From JAAYYM01 sp964631375 (GTDB lineage: Bacteria; Bacillota; Clostridia; Lachnospirales; Lachnospiraceae), in the NCBI GenBank assembly GCA_964631375.1, contig CAZVYQ010000002.1, positions 62,001 through 126,000 on the forward strand: 64,000 nucleotides of DNA, in the 5' to 3' direction. The position numbers were made by a program, and so were the translations under genes. A model generated the notes under the pieces. The model was not told the DNA's origin and searched no databases. It saw only the letters and a program-made list of their open reading frames with translations. The number at the start of each line of letters is the position of its first letter. Within the stretch, counting starts at the first letter, position 1. Below are positions 26,934 to 36,571 of the stretch, in pieces.

Positions 26934-28169
26934 ATGGCACAAATCAAACCATTTCGTTGCATTCGTCCAACTAATGAACTTGCAGAGAGAATCGCTGCAT
27001 TACCATACGATGTATATAATCGTGAAGAAGCAAAAAAGGCTGTCTCTGAGGAACCATTATCTTTCCTCAGGATTGATCGGGCGGAGACGCAGTTTCAAGA
27101 TCATGTGGATCTTTATGATCCTTGCGTCTATGAAAAGGCAAGAGAATTATTGTGGGACATGGTACAGAAAAGAGAATTCATACAGGATGAGAATCCGTGT
27201 TATTACATCTATCGTTTGATTATGAATGATCGCAGCCAGACAGGAATCGTAGCCTGTGCATCCATAGATGATTATACCGGACAGATTATTAAAAAGCATG
27301 AAAATACACGTGAAGATAAGGAACTGGATCGTATTAGACACGTGGATATCTGTAATGCACAGACAGGTCCGATTTTTCTGGCATATCGCTCAAAGGAATC
27401 TATTAATCAAGTAGTTGACAGAAATGTCAACAAATCTTCCGTATATGACTTTACATCTGAAGATGGTGTGAGACATACAGTCTGGGTGATATCAGATCCC
27501 TCCGATATCAATATCATTCATGAATCATTTCAGGAAATGAATCATATCTATATCGCTGACGGACATCATCGATGTGCGTCTGCTGTGAAGGTTGGGTTAA
27601 AACGACGCAAAGAGCAGGGGCAGTGGACAGGCGAGGAAGAGTTTAATTATTTTCTGTCTGTTCTGTTTCCAGATGAACAACTGATGATTATGGATTATAA
27701 CCGCGTTGTGAAGGATCTGAATCATCTGACTAAGCAACAATTTATGGAACGTTTATCAGAAGTGTTTGATGTTACACCAGTCGAACAGCAATGTCGCCCA
27801 ACTCAAAAGGGAATGATCGGAATGTATCTGGAGGATCAATGGTATCGTCTGATGCTACACGATCAATTTCAAAATTCACATCCGGTAGAAGGACTTGATG
27901 TATCGATCCTGCAAAATATGATCCTGTCTCCGGTATTGAATATTGAAGATCCAAAAACAGATCAGAGAATTGATTTCGTTGGGGGAATCAGAGGCTTGGA
28001 TGAACTTGAACGAAGAGTACACACAGACTGTCAGGTGGCTTTTGCAATGTATCCGACTTCTATACAGGAATTGTTTGAGGTGGCAGATGCAGGATTGTTG
28101 ATGCCTCCAAAATCGACTTGGTTTGAGCCTAAGCTTAGAAGTGGGTTGTTTATTCATGCATTATCATGA
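26934..28169 (+). CDS. DUF1015 family protein (possible serine-pathway enzyme)
   Basis: A 411-residue cytoplasmic protein of the DUF1015 family, starting MAQIKPFRCIRPT and with the hallmark AALPYDVYN. The motif ADGHHRCASA (208-217) contains DGHHR, which resembles the ParB/SerK-type phosphotransfer loop. AGGAGA precedes the ATG at 26934. Family members frequently sit with serA and serC; here serC-serA end only 2.5 kb upstream and no serB is present. A role in serine or phosphoserine metabolism is therefore plausible but not demonstrated. A longer reading frame from 26832 starts upstream of the predicted promoter and is unlikely. Confidence 0.82.
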   Translation: MAQIKPFRCIRPTNELAERIAALPYDVYNREEAKKAVSEEPLSFLRIDRAETQFQDHVDLYDPCVYEKARELLWDMVQKREFIQDENPCYYIYRLIMNDRSQTGIVACASIDDYTGQIIKKHENTREDKELDRIRHVDICNAQTGPIFLAYRSKESINQVVDRNVNKSSVYDFTSEDGVRHTVWVISDPSDINIIHESFQEMNHIYIADGHHRCASAVKVGLKRRKEQGQWTGEEEFNYFLSVLFPDEQLMIMDYNRVVKDLNHLTKQQFMERLSEVFDVTPVEQQCRPTQKGMIGMYLEDQWYRLMLHDQFQNSHPVEGLDVSILQNMILSPVLNIEDPKTDQRIDFVGGIRGLDELERRVHTDCQVAFAMYPTSIQELFEVADAGLLMPPKSTWFEPKLRSGLFIHALS

Positions 28170-28231
28170 CATTCAGATGAAAACGAATTAATCCAGATAT
28201 CAGATGTCAAAATAGAGACGGAGGCAACAGG

Positions 28232-30571
28232 ATGAATACTAAACTCTATAAATTAATGAATTGGGCCAGAATTGAAGGAGTTGTCTATTCGGAAGAAGAT
28301 CATCCGCATGAGATATTAGGAGCAAAAGCAGTCAGCGGCGGTACATTAATACAGGCATTCTTACCATATGCTGAACAGGTTAGTGTAAAACTGACTAAAG
28401 ACAACAGGCTGATACCAATGGAGCTTGTTGATGAAGAAGGTTTTTTCGCCGTATTGATCAAAGAGAAGGTACTGTTTGATTATGTTTATATGGTTACAAC
28501 AAAAGACGGTGAAAATAAAGAAGTAAAGGAAGTATACAATTTTCCGTCAACTGTTTCAGAAAGAGATGCAAGGAGATTTCAGGCGGGTCTAAATTATGAA
28601 GCATACGATATGCTGGGATCACATCCTCGCGAAATGAATGGAGTGCATGGTACTGCCTTTGCTGTATGGGCACCAAATGCAGTTCGTGTAAGTGTTGTTG
28701 GAGATTTTAATCATTGGGATGGACGCACTCATCAGATGAGACGTATTTCTCAAACAGGGATCTTTGAAATCTTTATTCCTGATCTCGGTGAAGGTGAACT
28801 ATATAAGTATGAAATCAAAATCAAAGGTTCCTTAATCATCCTGAAAGCAGATCCATATGCGTTTGGAGCACAGCTAAGACCTGAGAGTGCATCTGTGATA
28901 CGTGATATTTCTCAATATCATTGGAGAGATGATCGCTGGATGCAGAAAAGAAGATCCAACCGCACTAATGATCAACCGATATCTGTTTATGAAGTCCATC
29001 TTGGTTCTTTCCAAAAGCCAACAGACGGCAGGGAGTTTTATAACTATCGAGAACTGGCTGTGATGCTGACGGATTATGTGAAAGAGATGGAATATACACA
29101 TGTAGAATTGATGCCGGTTATGGAACATCCCCTGGATGAATCATGGGGATATCAGGTGACAGGATATTATGCACCCACAAGCAGATATGGGACGCCTGAA
29201 GATTTTATGTTTTTTATGAACTATCTTCATGAGCATGAAATCGGAGTCATTCTTGATTGGGTACCGGCACATTTTCCAAGGGATTCATATGGACTTTCCA
29301 ATTTTGACGGAACCTGTCTCTATGAGCATCAGGATCCAAGACAGGGTGTTCATCCGCAATGGGGAACTCTGATCTACCAGTTTGGAAGACCTGAGGTAAG
29401 TAATTTTTTGATTGCCAGTGCTCTTTTTTGGATCAACAAATATCATGCAGACGGAATTAGAGTAGATGCTGTTGCATCGATGCTATATCTGGATTATGGA
29501 AAGCAGGATGGCGAATGGATTGCAAATATTTATGGCGGGAATGAAAATCTTGAGGCAATAGAGTTAATCAAACATTTGAATTCTGTTGTAAAAAAGCAGC
29601 ATGAGGATGTTTTGTTGATTGCAGAGGAGTCCACTGCTTGGCCAATGGTGACTGGGGCATTAAAGGATGGTGGCTTAGGATTTGATTACAAATGGAACAT
29701 GGGATGGATGAATGATTTTCTTGGATATATGAGATATGATCCATATTATCGCACGCATCATTTTTCAGAATTAACATTTTCTATGATTTATGCTTATAGC
29801 GAAAACTTTATGCTTCCGTTTTCACATGATGAGGTAGTGCATGGAAAATCGTCATTGATCGGGAAGATGCCTGGAGAAAGAGAACAGAAATTCTCGAATC
29901 TAAGAGCCTCATTAGCCTATATGATGATGCATCCCGGCAAGAAACTGATTTTTATGGGGCAGGATCTTGGAGAATTTGATGAATGGAACGAAAAGAGAGA
30001 GGTAGAGTGGGAACTACTGGATTATGAGGAACACCAGGGCGTTCATCAACTTGTAAAGGCACTCAATCACTTTTACAGAATGCATCCGGCGCTTTTCAAA
30101 CTTGATCACAGCATGGAAGGATTTGAATGGATCAATAACATTTCAGCAAATGAAAATATCATAGTATTCTTGAGAAAAAGCAGAACTGAGGATGAAACCC
30201 TGTTGATTGTATGTAATTTCGGTGGAAACAGACAAGATCAATATAAGATTGGAGTTCCCGGTCCCGGAAAATATAAAGAGGTTTTCAATACAGATGCAGT
30301 ATTATTTGGCGGCAGTGGAATGGTAAATCCGAGATTGAAGCAGTCAAAAAGAGATGAATGTGATGACAGAGAGGATTCTATACGAATCAGACTCGCACCG
30401 CTATCGGTCAGTGTTTTTCAATATACCAGAGTCAATGAAGAATTAAAGGATAATCAAGCAGCAAAAGAAAAGGCAATCAAAAATGGTAAGAAGGTGGCTC
30501 GAAAAAAGAGTGGACTTAAGAAAGAACTGGAACTGAAATATCAGCGGGAGGAAAGAGGAGCATCATTATGA
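28232..30571 (+). CDS. glgB: 1,4-alpha-glucan branching enzyme
   Basis: Forms alpha-1,6 branches in glycogen. The 779 residues include an N-terminal beta domain (about 25-110), a CBM48 domain (about 125-220, VSVVGDFNHWDG) and a GH13 barrel. The catalytic residues are intact: D412 in GIRVDAV, E465 in LLIAEEST and D533 in SHDEVVHG. GVILDWVPAHFP is region I. The C-terminal 45 or so residues form a Lys/Arg/Glu-rich tail not usual for GlgB. CGGAGG precedes the ATG. The stop overlaps the mscS start (ATGA). It is active, in contrast to the GH13-like protein at 3770-5737. Confidence 0.95.
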   Translation: MNTKLYKLMNWARIEGVVYSEEDHPHEILGAKAVSGGTLIQAFLPYAEQVSVKLTKDNRLIPMELVDEEGFFAVLIKEKVLFDYVYMVTTKDGENKEVKEVYNFPSTVSERDARRFQAGLNYEAYDMLGSHPREMNGVHGTAFAVWAPNAVRVSVVGDFNHWDGRTHQMRRISQTGIFEIFIPDLGEGELYKYEIKIKGSLIILKADPYAFGAQLRPESASVIRDISQYHWRDDRWMQKRRSNRTNDQPISVYEVHLGSFQKPTDGREFYNYRELAVMLTDYVKEMEYTHVELMPVMEHPLDESWGYQVTGYYAPTSRYGTPEDFMFFMNYLHEHEIGVILDWVPAHFPRDSYGLSNFDGTCLYEHQDPRQGVHPQWGTLIYQFGRPEVSNFLIASALFWINKYHADGIRVDAVASMLYLDYGKQDGEWIANIYGGNENLEAIELIKHLNSVVKKQHEDVLLIAEESTAWPMVTGALKDGGLGFDYKWNMGWMNDFLGYMRYDPYYRTHHFSELTFSMIYAYSENFMLPFSHDEVVHGKSSLIGKMPGEREQKFSNLRASLAYMMMHPGKKLIFMGQDLGEFDEWNEKREVEWELLDYEEHQGVHQLVKALNHFYRMHPALFKLDHSMEGFEWINNISANENIIVFLRKSRTEDETLLIVCNFGGNRQDQYKIGVPGPGKYKEVFNTDAVLFGGSGMVNPRLKQSKRDECDDREDSIRIRLAPLSVSVFQYTRVNEELKDNQAAKEKAIKNGKKVARKKSGLKKELELKYQREERGASL

Positions 30572-31419
30572 CGGATGAATTGGATGTTGGACTGATTGAA
30601 CGTTACTTGCAGACATTGCCCGAGAAGGCACTTGGCCTAGGGATCAGAGTATTACTTGCCACATTATTACTCATCGTAGGACTCTGGCTTGCAAAGGGAC
30701 TGAGAAAGATCATCAGACATTCACTGGAGAAAGCATCTGTAGAAACGGGTGCAATTCAGTTTGTCGACTCCTGTATTAAGACAGTTTTATGGATATTACT
30801 GGCATTGATGATCGGTGCATGGATGGGTATCGATGCTGCTTCAATTATGGCTCTGATAGGCTCATTAGGTCTGACAATCGGCCTTGCATTACAAGGAAGT
30901 CTCTCAAACTTTGCAGGCGGTGTTTTGATCATGACTACAAAGCCGTTTAAGGTTGGTGATTATATCATTGAGGATAGTAATAAGAATGAGGGCTATGTAA
31001 CACAGATCGATATCTTTTATACAAGGCTGACGACGATTGAAAATAAAATGATCGTTATCCCCAATGGTACACTTGCAAATAGTTCCTTGACCAATGTATC
31101 GCATCTACGTGATCTGAGACTGAATCAGAAGGTTCAGATATCATATCGTTCGGATATTGAAAAGGCCAAGCAATTGATTCGAGACATCATTGAACAGGAA
31201 GAAGCAGTCAGAAAGAAAAAGGAAATCCTGGTATTTGTAGATGAATTAAAAGACAGTGGAATTTCAATTGGTTTTCGCTGTTTCATTTCTGCAAAGGAGT
31301 ATTGGAAAACCAGATGGGACATTCTTGAGAAAATTAAAATCGAATTTGATCAGGAAGGCATTGAAATACCCTACAACCAGTTAGATGTTCATTTGATAGA
31401 CAATTTGATAGAAAAATGA
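30568..31419 (+). CDS. mscS: Small-conductance mechanosensitive channel MscS
   Basis: A 283-residue MscS-family channel that releases solutes upon hypo-osmotic shock. Three membrane segments are followed by the pore helix ALQGSLSNFAGGVLIMTTKPFKVGDYI, the best-conserved family motif, and a cytoplasmic beta domain (VTQIDIFYTRLTTIENKMIVIPNGTLANSSLTN). Translation is coupled to glgB by a 4-base overlap. Confidence 0.93.
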   Translation: MTDELDVGLIERYLQTLPEKALGLGIRVLLATLLLIVGLWLAKGLRKIIRHSLEKASVETGAIQFVDSCIKTVLWILLALMIGAWMGIDAASIMALIGSLGLTIGLALQGSLSNFAGGVLIMTTKPFKVGDYIIEDSNKNEGYVTQIDIFYTRLTTIENKMIVIPNGTLANSSLTNVSHLRDLRLNQKVQISYRSDIEKAKQLIRDIIEQEEAVRKKKEILVFVDELKDSGISIGFRCFISAKEYWKTRWDILEKIKIEFDQEGIEIPYNQLDVHLIDNLIEK

Positions 31420-31434
31420 TATACTTGTTATGAT
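31405..31434 (+). promoter_or_regulatory. Possible uppP promoter
   Basis: TTGATA (31405-31410) and TATGAT (31429-31434) are 18 bases apart, straddling the mscS stop and 30 bases before the uppP ATG. Confidence 0.4.
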
Positions 31435-31463
31435 TTTGTTGACAAATATTCAGGAGGCATAAT

Positions 31464-32342
31464 ATGTCGATTTTTCAAGCGATTCTGTTAGGAATCATAC
31501 AAGGCTTGACAGAATTTCTGCCGGTAAGCAGTTCCGGACATCTTGCAATTATTAAAAATCTGCTTCATATCAATCTGGATTCCGGTATGTTATACGATGT
31601 TTTACTCCATATAGCAACCTTAATTGCGATCTGCATTGTGTTTTTTAAGGATGTAGTCAAATTAGTTGTGGAATTCTTTATGATAGTAGTTGATGTGTTT
31701 AAAAATATTGGTATATTCTTCGCTAATGTCTTTGGGAGAAAGGATGAAGCGTATATACAATTGACACATAATGCGTATCGAAAATTTGTTGTACTTGTTA
31801 TTGTTTCAACCATTCCGACCGGTATCATTGGATATTTAATGCAGGATATTGTTGAGACTGCAGGATTAAGCTTAATTGTTCCGGGCATCTGTCTGATGAT
31901 TTCAGGAGGGATTCTTTTAACTGCCCAGATGGCCGAAAAAGGAAGAAAAAAGCCAAAGGATACCAGCTATTTTGATGCATTTACAATTGGTATGTGTCAG
32001 GGGATTGCTACCTTGCCGGGAATCAGTCGTTCGGGTACGACAATCACTGCCTGCCTGTTATTAGGATTGGAGAAGAAATTTGCAGTTAAATATTCATTTA
32101 TTATGTCGATTCCAGCCATCATTGGAGCATTGATCCTGGAGTTGAAGAACATCTCGGGTGCGGCACCAGAAGCTGGAGAAATTGTATTATATGTAGTTGG
32201 TATGATCATAGCAGCTGCTGTAGGATTTATATGTATTAAAATTATGATGGCTATCGTTCAAAGCCGAAAGTTTAAACCGTTTGCATTTTATTGTTTGGCG
32301 GTTGGGGCAATTTCGATTGTTGGAGCACTGATCATGATGTGA
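31464..32342 (+). CDS. uppP: Undecaprenyl-diphosphatase
   Basis: Membrane phosphatase recycling the undecaprenyl carrier for peptidoglycan synthesis (BacA/UppP family). The 292 residues hold the two family motifs: GIIQGLTEFLPVSSSGHL at the N-terminus and PGISRSGTTI in the middle, with about eight membrane segments. CAGGAGG precedes the ATG. A hydrophilic insertion around 85-100 (FGRKDEAYI) separates two membrane helices. ftsK follows by 28 bases. Confidence 0.95.
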   Translation: MSIFQAILLGIIQGLTEFLPVSSSGHLAIIKNLLHINLDSGMLYDVLLHIATLIAICIVFFKDVVKLVVEFFMIVVDVFKNIGIFFANVFGRKDEAYIQLTHNAYRKFVVLVIVSTIPTGIIGYLMQDIVETAGLSLIVPGICLMISGGILLTAQMAEKGRKKPKDTSYFDAFTIGMCQGIATLPGISRSGTTITACLLLGLEKKFAVKYSFIMSIPAIIGALILELKNISGAAPEAGEIVLYVVGMIIAAAVGFICIKIMMAIVQSRKFKPFAFYCLAVGAISIVGALIMM

Positions 32343-32370
32343 GGAGATAATGTAAGGGGAGGCATAGGGA

Positions 32371-34857
32371 ATGGCATCAGGTTCCGGAAGAAGAAAAACG
32401 ACTTCCAGTAATAAGGGGAAAAGAAGTACAAATAATCGTAAAAAGAATAATAACCAAAACGGTATACAGGATGAGGTCATCATGCTGTTTATTTTGGCTG
32501 TGTCCATATTGCTGCTTCTCAGTAATTTTGGGTTGATCGGAAAATTCGGAACAGTCATTAGTGGTGTTATGTTTGGGTTATTTGGTATTCCTGCATATGT
32601 TGCACCAGTTCTGTTGTTCTTTGCTTTTGTGTTTGTCTTTGCAAATAGAGGAAATACGATTGCAATCATAAAATGTGTTTCTGCGATTGTCTTATTTATC
32701 GTAATTTGCGTATATTGTCAGCTTTTATTTGGACAAAATGAGTTTATTTCGATCAAGGAATTCTATCAATTATCCTCAGCAAACAGAGAAGGCGGCGGCA
32801 TCATTGGTGGTGCGATTGCAAAAAGCATGAGCGATGTAATCAGTGTGGTCGGAACCTATGTAATTCTGATTATTTTGACAATTGTATGTATTGTTCTGAT
32901 AACAGAACGCTCCTTTTTTGGAGGAGTTAAAAAGAGCAGTGAAAAGATCTATCATACTGCGAAGGACGATGCACACAGACGCAGAGAGCAACGCATGATG
33001 AAGGAACGTGAGCGTGCTGAACGAATACAAAATGAAGAACCAGAAGAGGAACAGAACAAGGTTCCACGTGCTGCAAAGAAGTATTCCGGTGTCATTATGA
33101 ATACGACATTAACAAAAGAAGAAAAAAATATAGAGGATATTCATGAAATCTCCGCAGAGCAGGATGATGATTTGGATAAGATCAATATCAGAACAGCTCA
33201 TTCCATTGAAAGAAAGGATACTGACGAACCGGAACAAAGTGCCACAATGGTTGCCGAGGAAATGACCAGAGAACCGGAATCTATCAAACCAGTTGAAAGA
33301 AAGAAACCGGTCAAGCCAACAACACAGGAAAAAGATGTAGATATTGCAAAAGAGATTTCACAGAAAAGTACAGATACAAAAGGTACATATCATTTTCCAA
33401 GTGTTCAACTGTTGAAACGTGGTGCCAGAAACGGTAATGTGGATTCCGAAAAGCAGTTAAAGGAAACAGCCAGAAAGCTGCAGCAGACTTTGAGCAATTT
33501 CGGAGTGAATGTTACAATCACCGATATTTCACAAGGACCTACTGTTACCCGTTATGAAATGCAGCCGGAACAGGGCGTCAAGGTAAGCAAGATAGTTGGT
33601 CTGACAGATGACATCAAATTGAATCTGGCAGCAACGGATATTCGAATAGAAGCACCAATTCCGGGTAAAGCAGCGGTTGGTATAGAGGTGCCAAACAAAG
33701 AGAATAGTGCGGTCATGTTCAGAGATTTGGTTGAATCTAAAGAATTTGAAGATTTTAACGGCAGCCTCATCTTTGCTGTTGGTAAGGATATCAGTGGAAA
33801 AACAGTTGTAACGGATATTGCAAAAATGCCACATCTATTAATTGCAGGAGCAACCGGTTCCGGAAAATCAGTATGTATCAATACAATCATTATGAGCTTA
33901 TTGTATAAATCAAATCCTGATGATGTAAAACTCATTATGATTGATCCTAAGGTTGTAGAACTGAGTGTATATAATAATATTCCCCATCTGATGATTCCTG
34001 TCGTGACTGAGCCTAAGAAAGCAGCGGCGGCGCTTCATTGGGGTGTTGCTGAAATGACAGAACGATATAAGAAATTTGCCGATATGAATGTACGTGACCT
34101 AAAGGGTTACAATAGGAAGGTTTCTGAGATTGCAGATTTGCCTGATGAGGAACGTCCTAAGAAAATGCCGCAGATTGTTATTATTGTAGATGAGTTGGCT
34201 GATTTGATGATGGTTGCACCAAATGAGGTAGAGGAATCCATATGTAGACTTGCTCAATTGGCACGTGCTGCAGGAATCCATTTGATCATTGCAACACAGA
34301 GGCCATCTGTGGATGTTATCACCGGATTGATCAAAGCAAATATGCCAAGCAGGATTGCCTTCAGCGTTTCCAGCGGAGTAGATTCCAGAACAATTCTGGA
34401 TATGATTGGGGCTGAAAAATTGCTCGGAAAGGGTGATATGCTATTTTACCCACAGGGCTATTCGAAGCCTGCGAGAATTCAAGGAGCCTTTATATCAGAC
34501 CAGGAGGTTATGGATGTTGTTCAGTTTTTGGTTAAGCAGACCAAGGGGCCAAGCTATAGTACAGATGTCGAAGAGAAGATTGCCAAAGCAGATGTGACAC
34601 AGAGTATATCGACTGACGGCGGTGCATTCTCAGATCAGGATGCATATTTTGAGGATGCAGCAAGATTTATCATCGAAAAGGACAAGGCATCAATTGGTAT
34701 GCTACAGCGAGTGTTTAAAATCGGCTTCAACAGAGCTGCCAGAATCATGGATCAATTGGCAGATGCAGGTGTTGTGGGTGAAGAGGAAGGTACAAAACCA
34801 AGAAAAGTACTGATGACAATAGAGCAATTTGAGAATTATGTGGAAGAGAGTGTATAA
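32371..34857 (+). CDS. ftsK: DNA translocase FtsK/SpoIIIE
   Basis: An 828-residue ATP-driven DNA pump for chromosome segregation at septa. A basic Ser/Lys/Asn-rich N-terminus is followed by four membrane helices (about 35-185), a charged linker, the alpha/beta motor (Walker A GATGSGKS at 493-500, Walker B IVIIVDELADLMM, then ATQRPSVDVITG) and the winged-helix gamma domain (IGMLQRVFKIGFNRAARIMDQL) that reads KOPS/SRS sites. AGGGGAGG precedes the ATG. It is not separable from SpoIIIE by sequence. Confidence 0.95.
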   Translation: MASGSGRRKTTSSNKGKRSTNNRKKNNNQNGIQDEVIMLFILAVSILLLLSNFGLIGKFGTVISGVMFGLFGIPAYVAPVLLFFAFVFVFANRGNTIAIIKCVSAIVLFIVICVYCQLLFGQNEFISIKEFYQLSSANREGGGIIGGAIAKSMSDVISVVGTYVILIILTIVCIVLITERSFFGGVKKSSEKIYHTAKDDAHRRREQRMMKERERAERIQNEEPEEEQNKVPRAAKKYSGVIMNTTLTKEEKNIEDIHEISAEQDDDLDKINIRTAHSIERKDTDEPEQSATMVAEEMTREPESIKPVERKKPVKPTTQEKDVDIAKEISQKSTDTKGTYHFPSVQLLKRGARNGNVDSEKQLKETARKLQQTLSNFGVNVTITDISQGPTVTRYEMQPEQGVKVSKIVGLTDDIKLNLAATDIRIEAPIPGKAAVGIEVPNKENSAVMFRDLVESKEFEDFNGSLIFAVGKDISGKTVVTDIAKMPHLLIAGATGSGKSVCINTIIMSLLYKSNPDDVKLIMIDPKVVELSVYNNIPHLMIPVVTEPKKAAAALHWGVAEMTERYKKFADMNVRDLKGYNRKVSEIADLPDEERPKKMPQIVIIVDELADLMMVAPNEVEESICRLAQLARAAGIHLIIATQRPSVDVITGLIKANMPSRIAFSVSSGVDSRTILDMIGAEKLLGKGDMLFYPQGYSKPARIQGAFISDQEVMDVVQFLVKQTKGPSYSTDVEEKIAKADVTQSISTDGGAFSDQDAYFEDAARFIIEKDKASIGMLQRVFKIGFNRAARIMDQLADAGVVGEEEGTKPRKVLMTIEQFENYVEESV

Positions 34858-34888
34858 TCACTTCTTTTAATTTGATTGGAGGAAATCT

Positions 34889-36559
34889 ATGAAAACTGAT
34901 ATTGAAATTGCACAGGAAGCTGTATTATTGCCAATCAGAGATATCGCTGAACAATTGGGGATGTGTGAAGATGATATAGAATTATATGGTAAATATAAGG
35001 CAAAGTTGTCCGAGGAGTATTTAAATCGTTTGGAGGATCGTAATGATGGTAAATTGATCCTAGTTACTGCAATCAATCCAACACCGGCAGGAGAAGGAAA
35101 GACGACAACCAGTATCGGGCTTGCACAGGCATTTGCAAAGCTTGGTAAAAAAGCAGTTTTGGCATTAAGAGAGCCATCACTTGGTCCCTGCTTCGGAATA
35201 AAAGGTGGTGCAGCCGGAGGCGGTTACGCACAAGTAGTTCCGATGGAGGAGTTAAATCTGCATTTTACAGGTGATTTTCATGCAATCACAACGGCTAATA
35301 ATCTGCTGGCAGCTCTTTTGGATAATCATATTCAACAAGGCAATGAAATGAACATTGATTCCAGAAGTATTGTATGGAAACGATGTCTTGATATCAATGA
35401 CAGAGTTCTGAGAAATGTTGTAGTTGGTCTGGGAAGTAAGACAGATGGATTTGTAAGAGAAGACCATTTTGTGATAACGGTTGCGTCTGAAATCATGGCG
35501 GTAATGTGTTTGTCCAAGGATCTGCATGATTTGAAGGAGCGTCTTGGAAGGATTGTGGTTGCATACGATTATGATGGCAATCCAGTAACGGCAAAGGATA
35601 TCAAAGCAGTAGGTTCCATGACTGCCTTATTAAAGGACGCACTGAAACCCAATATGATCCAAACGCTGGAGCATACACCGGCACTTGTTCACGGAGGACC
35701 ATTTGCTAATATTGCTCATGGATGCAACAGCATCAGAGCTACAAAAGCTGCATTAAAAATGGCTGATTTCTGTATTACAGAAGCAGGATTTGGAGCAGAT
35801 CTGGGTGCAGAGAAATTTTTTGATATTAAATGCAGAATGGGAGATTTAAAACCAAGTGCAGTTGTTTTGGTTGCAACCATCAGAGCATTAAAATATAATG
35901 GCGGAGTGCCCAAAGGTGAATTATCTTCTGAAAATATGGATGCATTGAAGCGAGGAATTGTGAATCTGGAAAAGCATATCGAGAATTTACAAAAGTATGG
36001 AGTTCCGGTAGTAGTAACATTGAATTCATTTCTGACAGATACACAGTCTGAGGTACAGTATGTCAGAGATTATTGTGAAGAAAGAAATTGTGATTTTGCT
36101 TTATCTGAGGTATGGGCAAACGGCGGCAATGGAGGGCTGGAACTTGCTGAGAAAGTGATTTCAACGATTCAGAACAAACCAAGTTGTTTTAAACCGCTTT
36201 ATGATTTATCCTTATCCATCAGAGATAAAATCATGAAAATAGCAACTGAAATCTATGGGGCAAGAGATGTTGTCTATACACCGGGAGCCCTAAAAGAACT
36301 GGATCATTTAGAAAAACTTGGTTTTGGAAATCTTCCTGTATGTATGGCAAAAACACAGTATTCCTTATCGGATGATGCAACCAAACTGGGTAGACCCAAA
36401 GATTTCGAATTAACAGTTCGAGATATTTATGTATCTGCAGGAGCAGGCTTCATTGTTGCAATTACAGGATCTGTTATGACCATGCCGGGATTACCGAAAC
36501 AGCCTGCAGCATATAGTATCGATGTGGATGAACAAGGAAGAATGATAGGACTATTTTAG
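34889..36559 (+). CDS. fhs: Formate--tetrahydrofolate ligase
   Basis: ATP-dependent formation of 10-formyl-THF from formate. The 556 residues are full length. The P-loop region is TPAGEGKTTTSIGLAQ, followed by REPSLGPCFGIKGGAAGGGYAQVVPME, HFTGDFHAI and EAGFGADLGAEKF, all hallmarks. TTGGAGGA precedes the ATG. It is coupled with folD 12 bases downstream, forming a one-carbon module. No other Wood-Ljungdahl gene is seen, so supply of C1 units for purines is the likely role. Confidence 0.97.
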   Translation: MKTDIEIAQEAVLLPIRDIAEQLGMCEDDIELYGKYKAKLSEEYLNRLEDRNDGKLILVTAINPTPAGEGKTTTSIGLAQAFAKLGKKAVLALREPSLGPCFGIKGGAAGGGYAQVVPMEELNLHFTGDFHAITTANNLLAALLDNHIQQGNEMNIDSRSIVWKRCLDINDRVLRNVVVGLGSKTDGFVREDHFVITVASEIMAVMCLSKDLHDLKERLGRIVVAYDYDGNPVTAKDIKAVGSMTALLKDALKPNMIQTLEHTPALVHGGPFANIAHGCNSIRATKAALKMADFCITEAGFGADLGAEKFFDIKCRMGDLKPSAVVLVATIRALKYNGGVPKGELSSENMDALKRGIVNLEKHIENLQKYGVPVVVTLNSFLTDTQSEVQYVRDYCEERNCDFALSEVWANGGNGGLELAEKVISTIQNKPSCFKPLYDLSLSIRDKIMKIATEIYGARDVVYTPGALKELDHLEKLGFGNLPVCMAKTQYSLSDDATKLGRPKDFELTVRDIYVSAGAGFIVAITGSVMTMPGLPKQPAAYSIDVDEQGRMIGLF

Positions 36560-36571
36560 GGAGATAGAATC

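Noticed and set aside
32187..32669. 160-codon minus-strand frame across uppP and ftsK
   Set aside because: It is antisense to two strongly supported genes; the composition reflects their codons.
34858..34888. Tetrahydrofolate riboswitch before fhs
   Set aside because: The gap after ftsK is about 31 bases, too short for any folate riboswitch.
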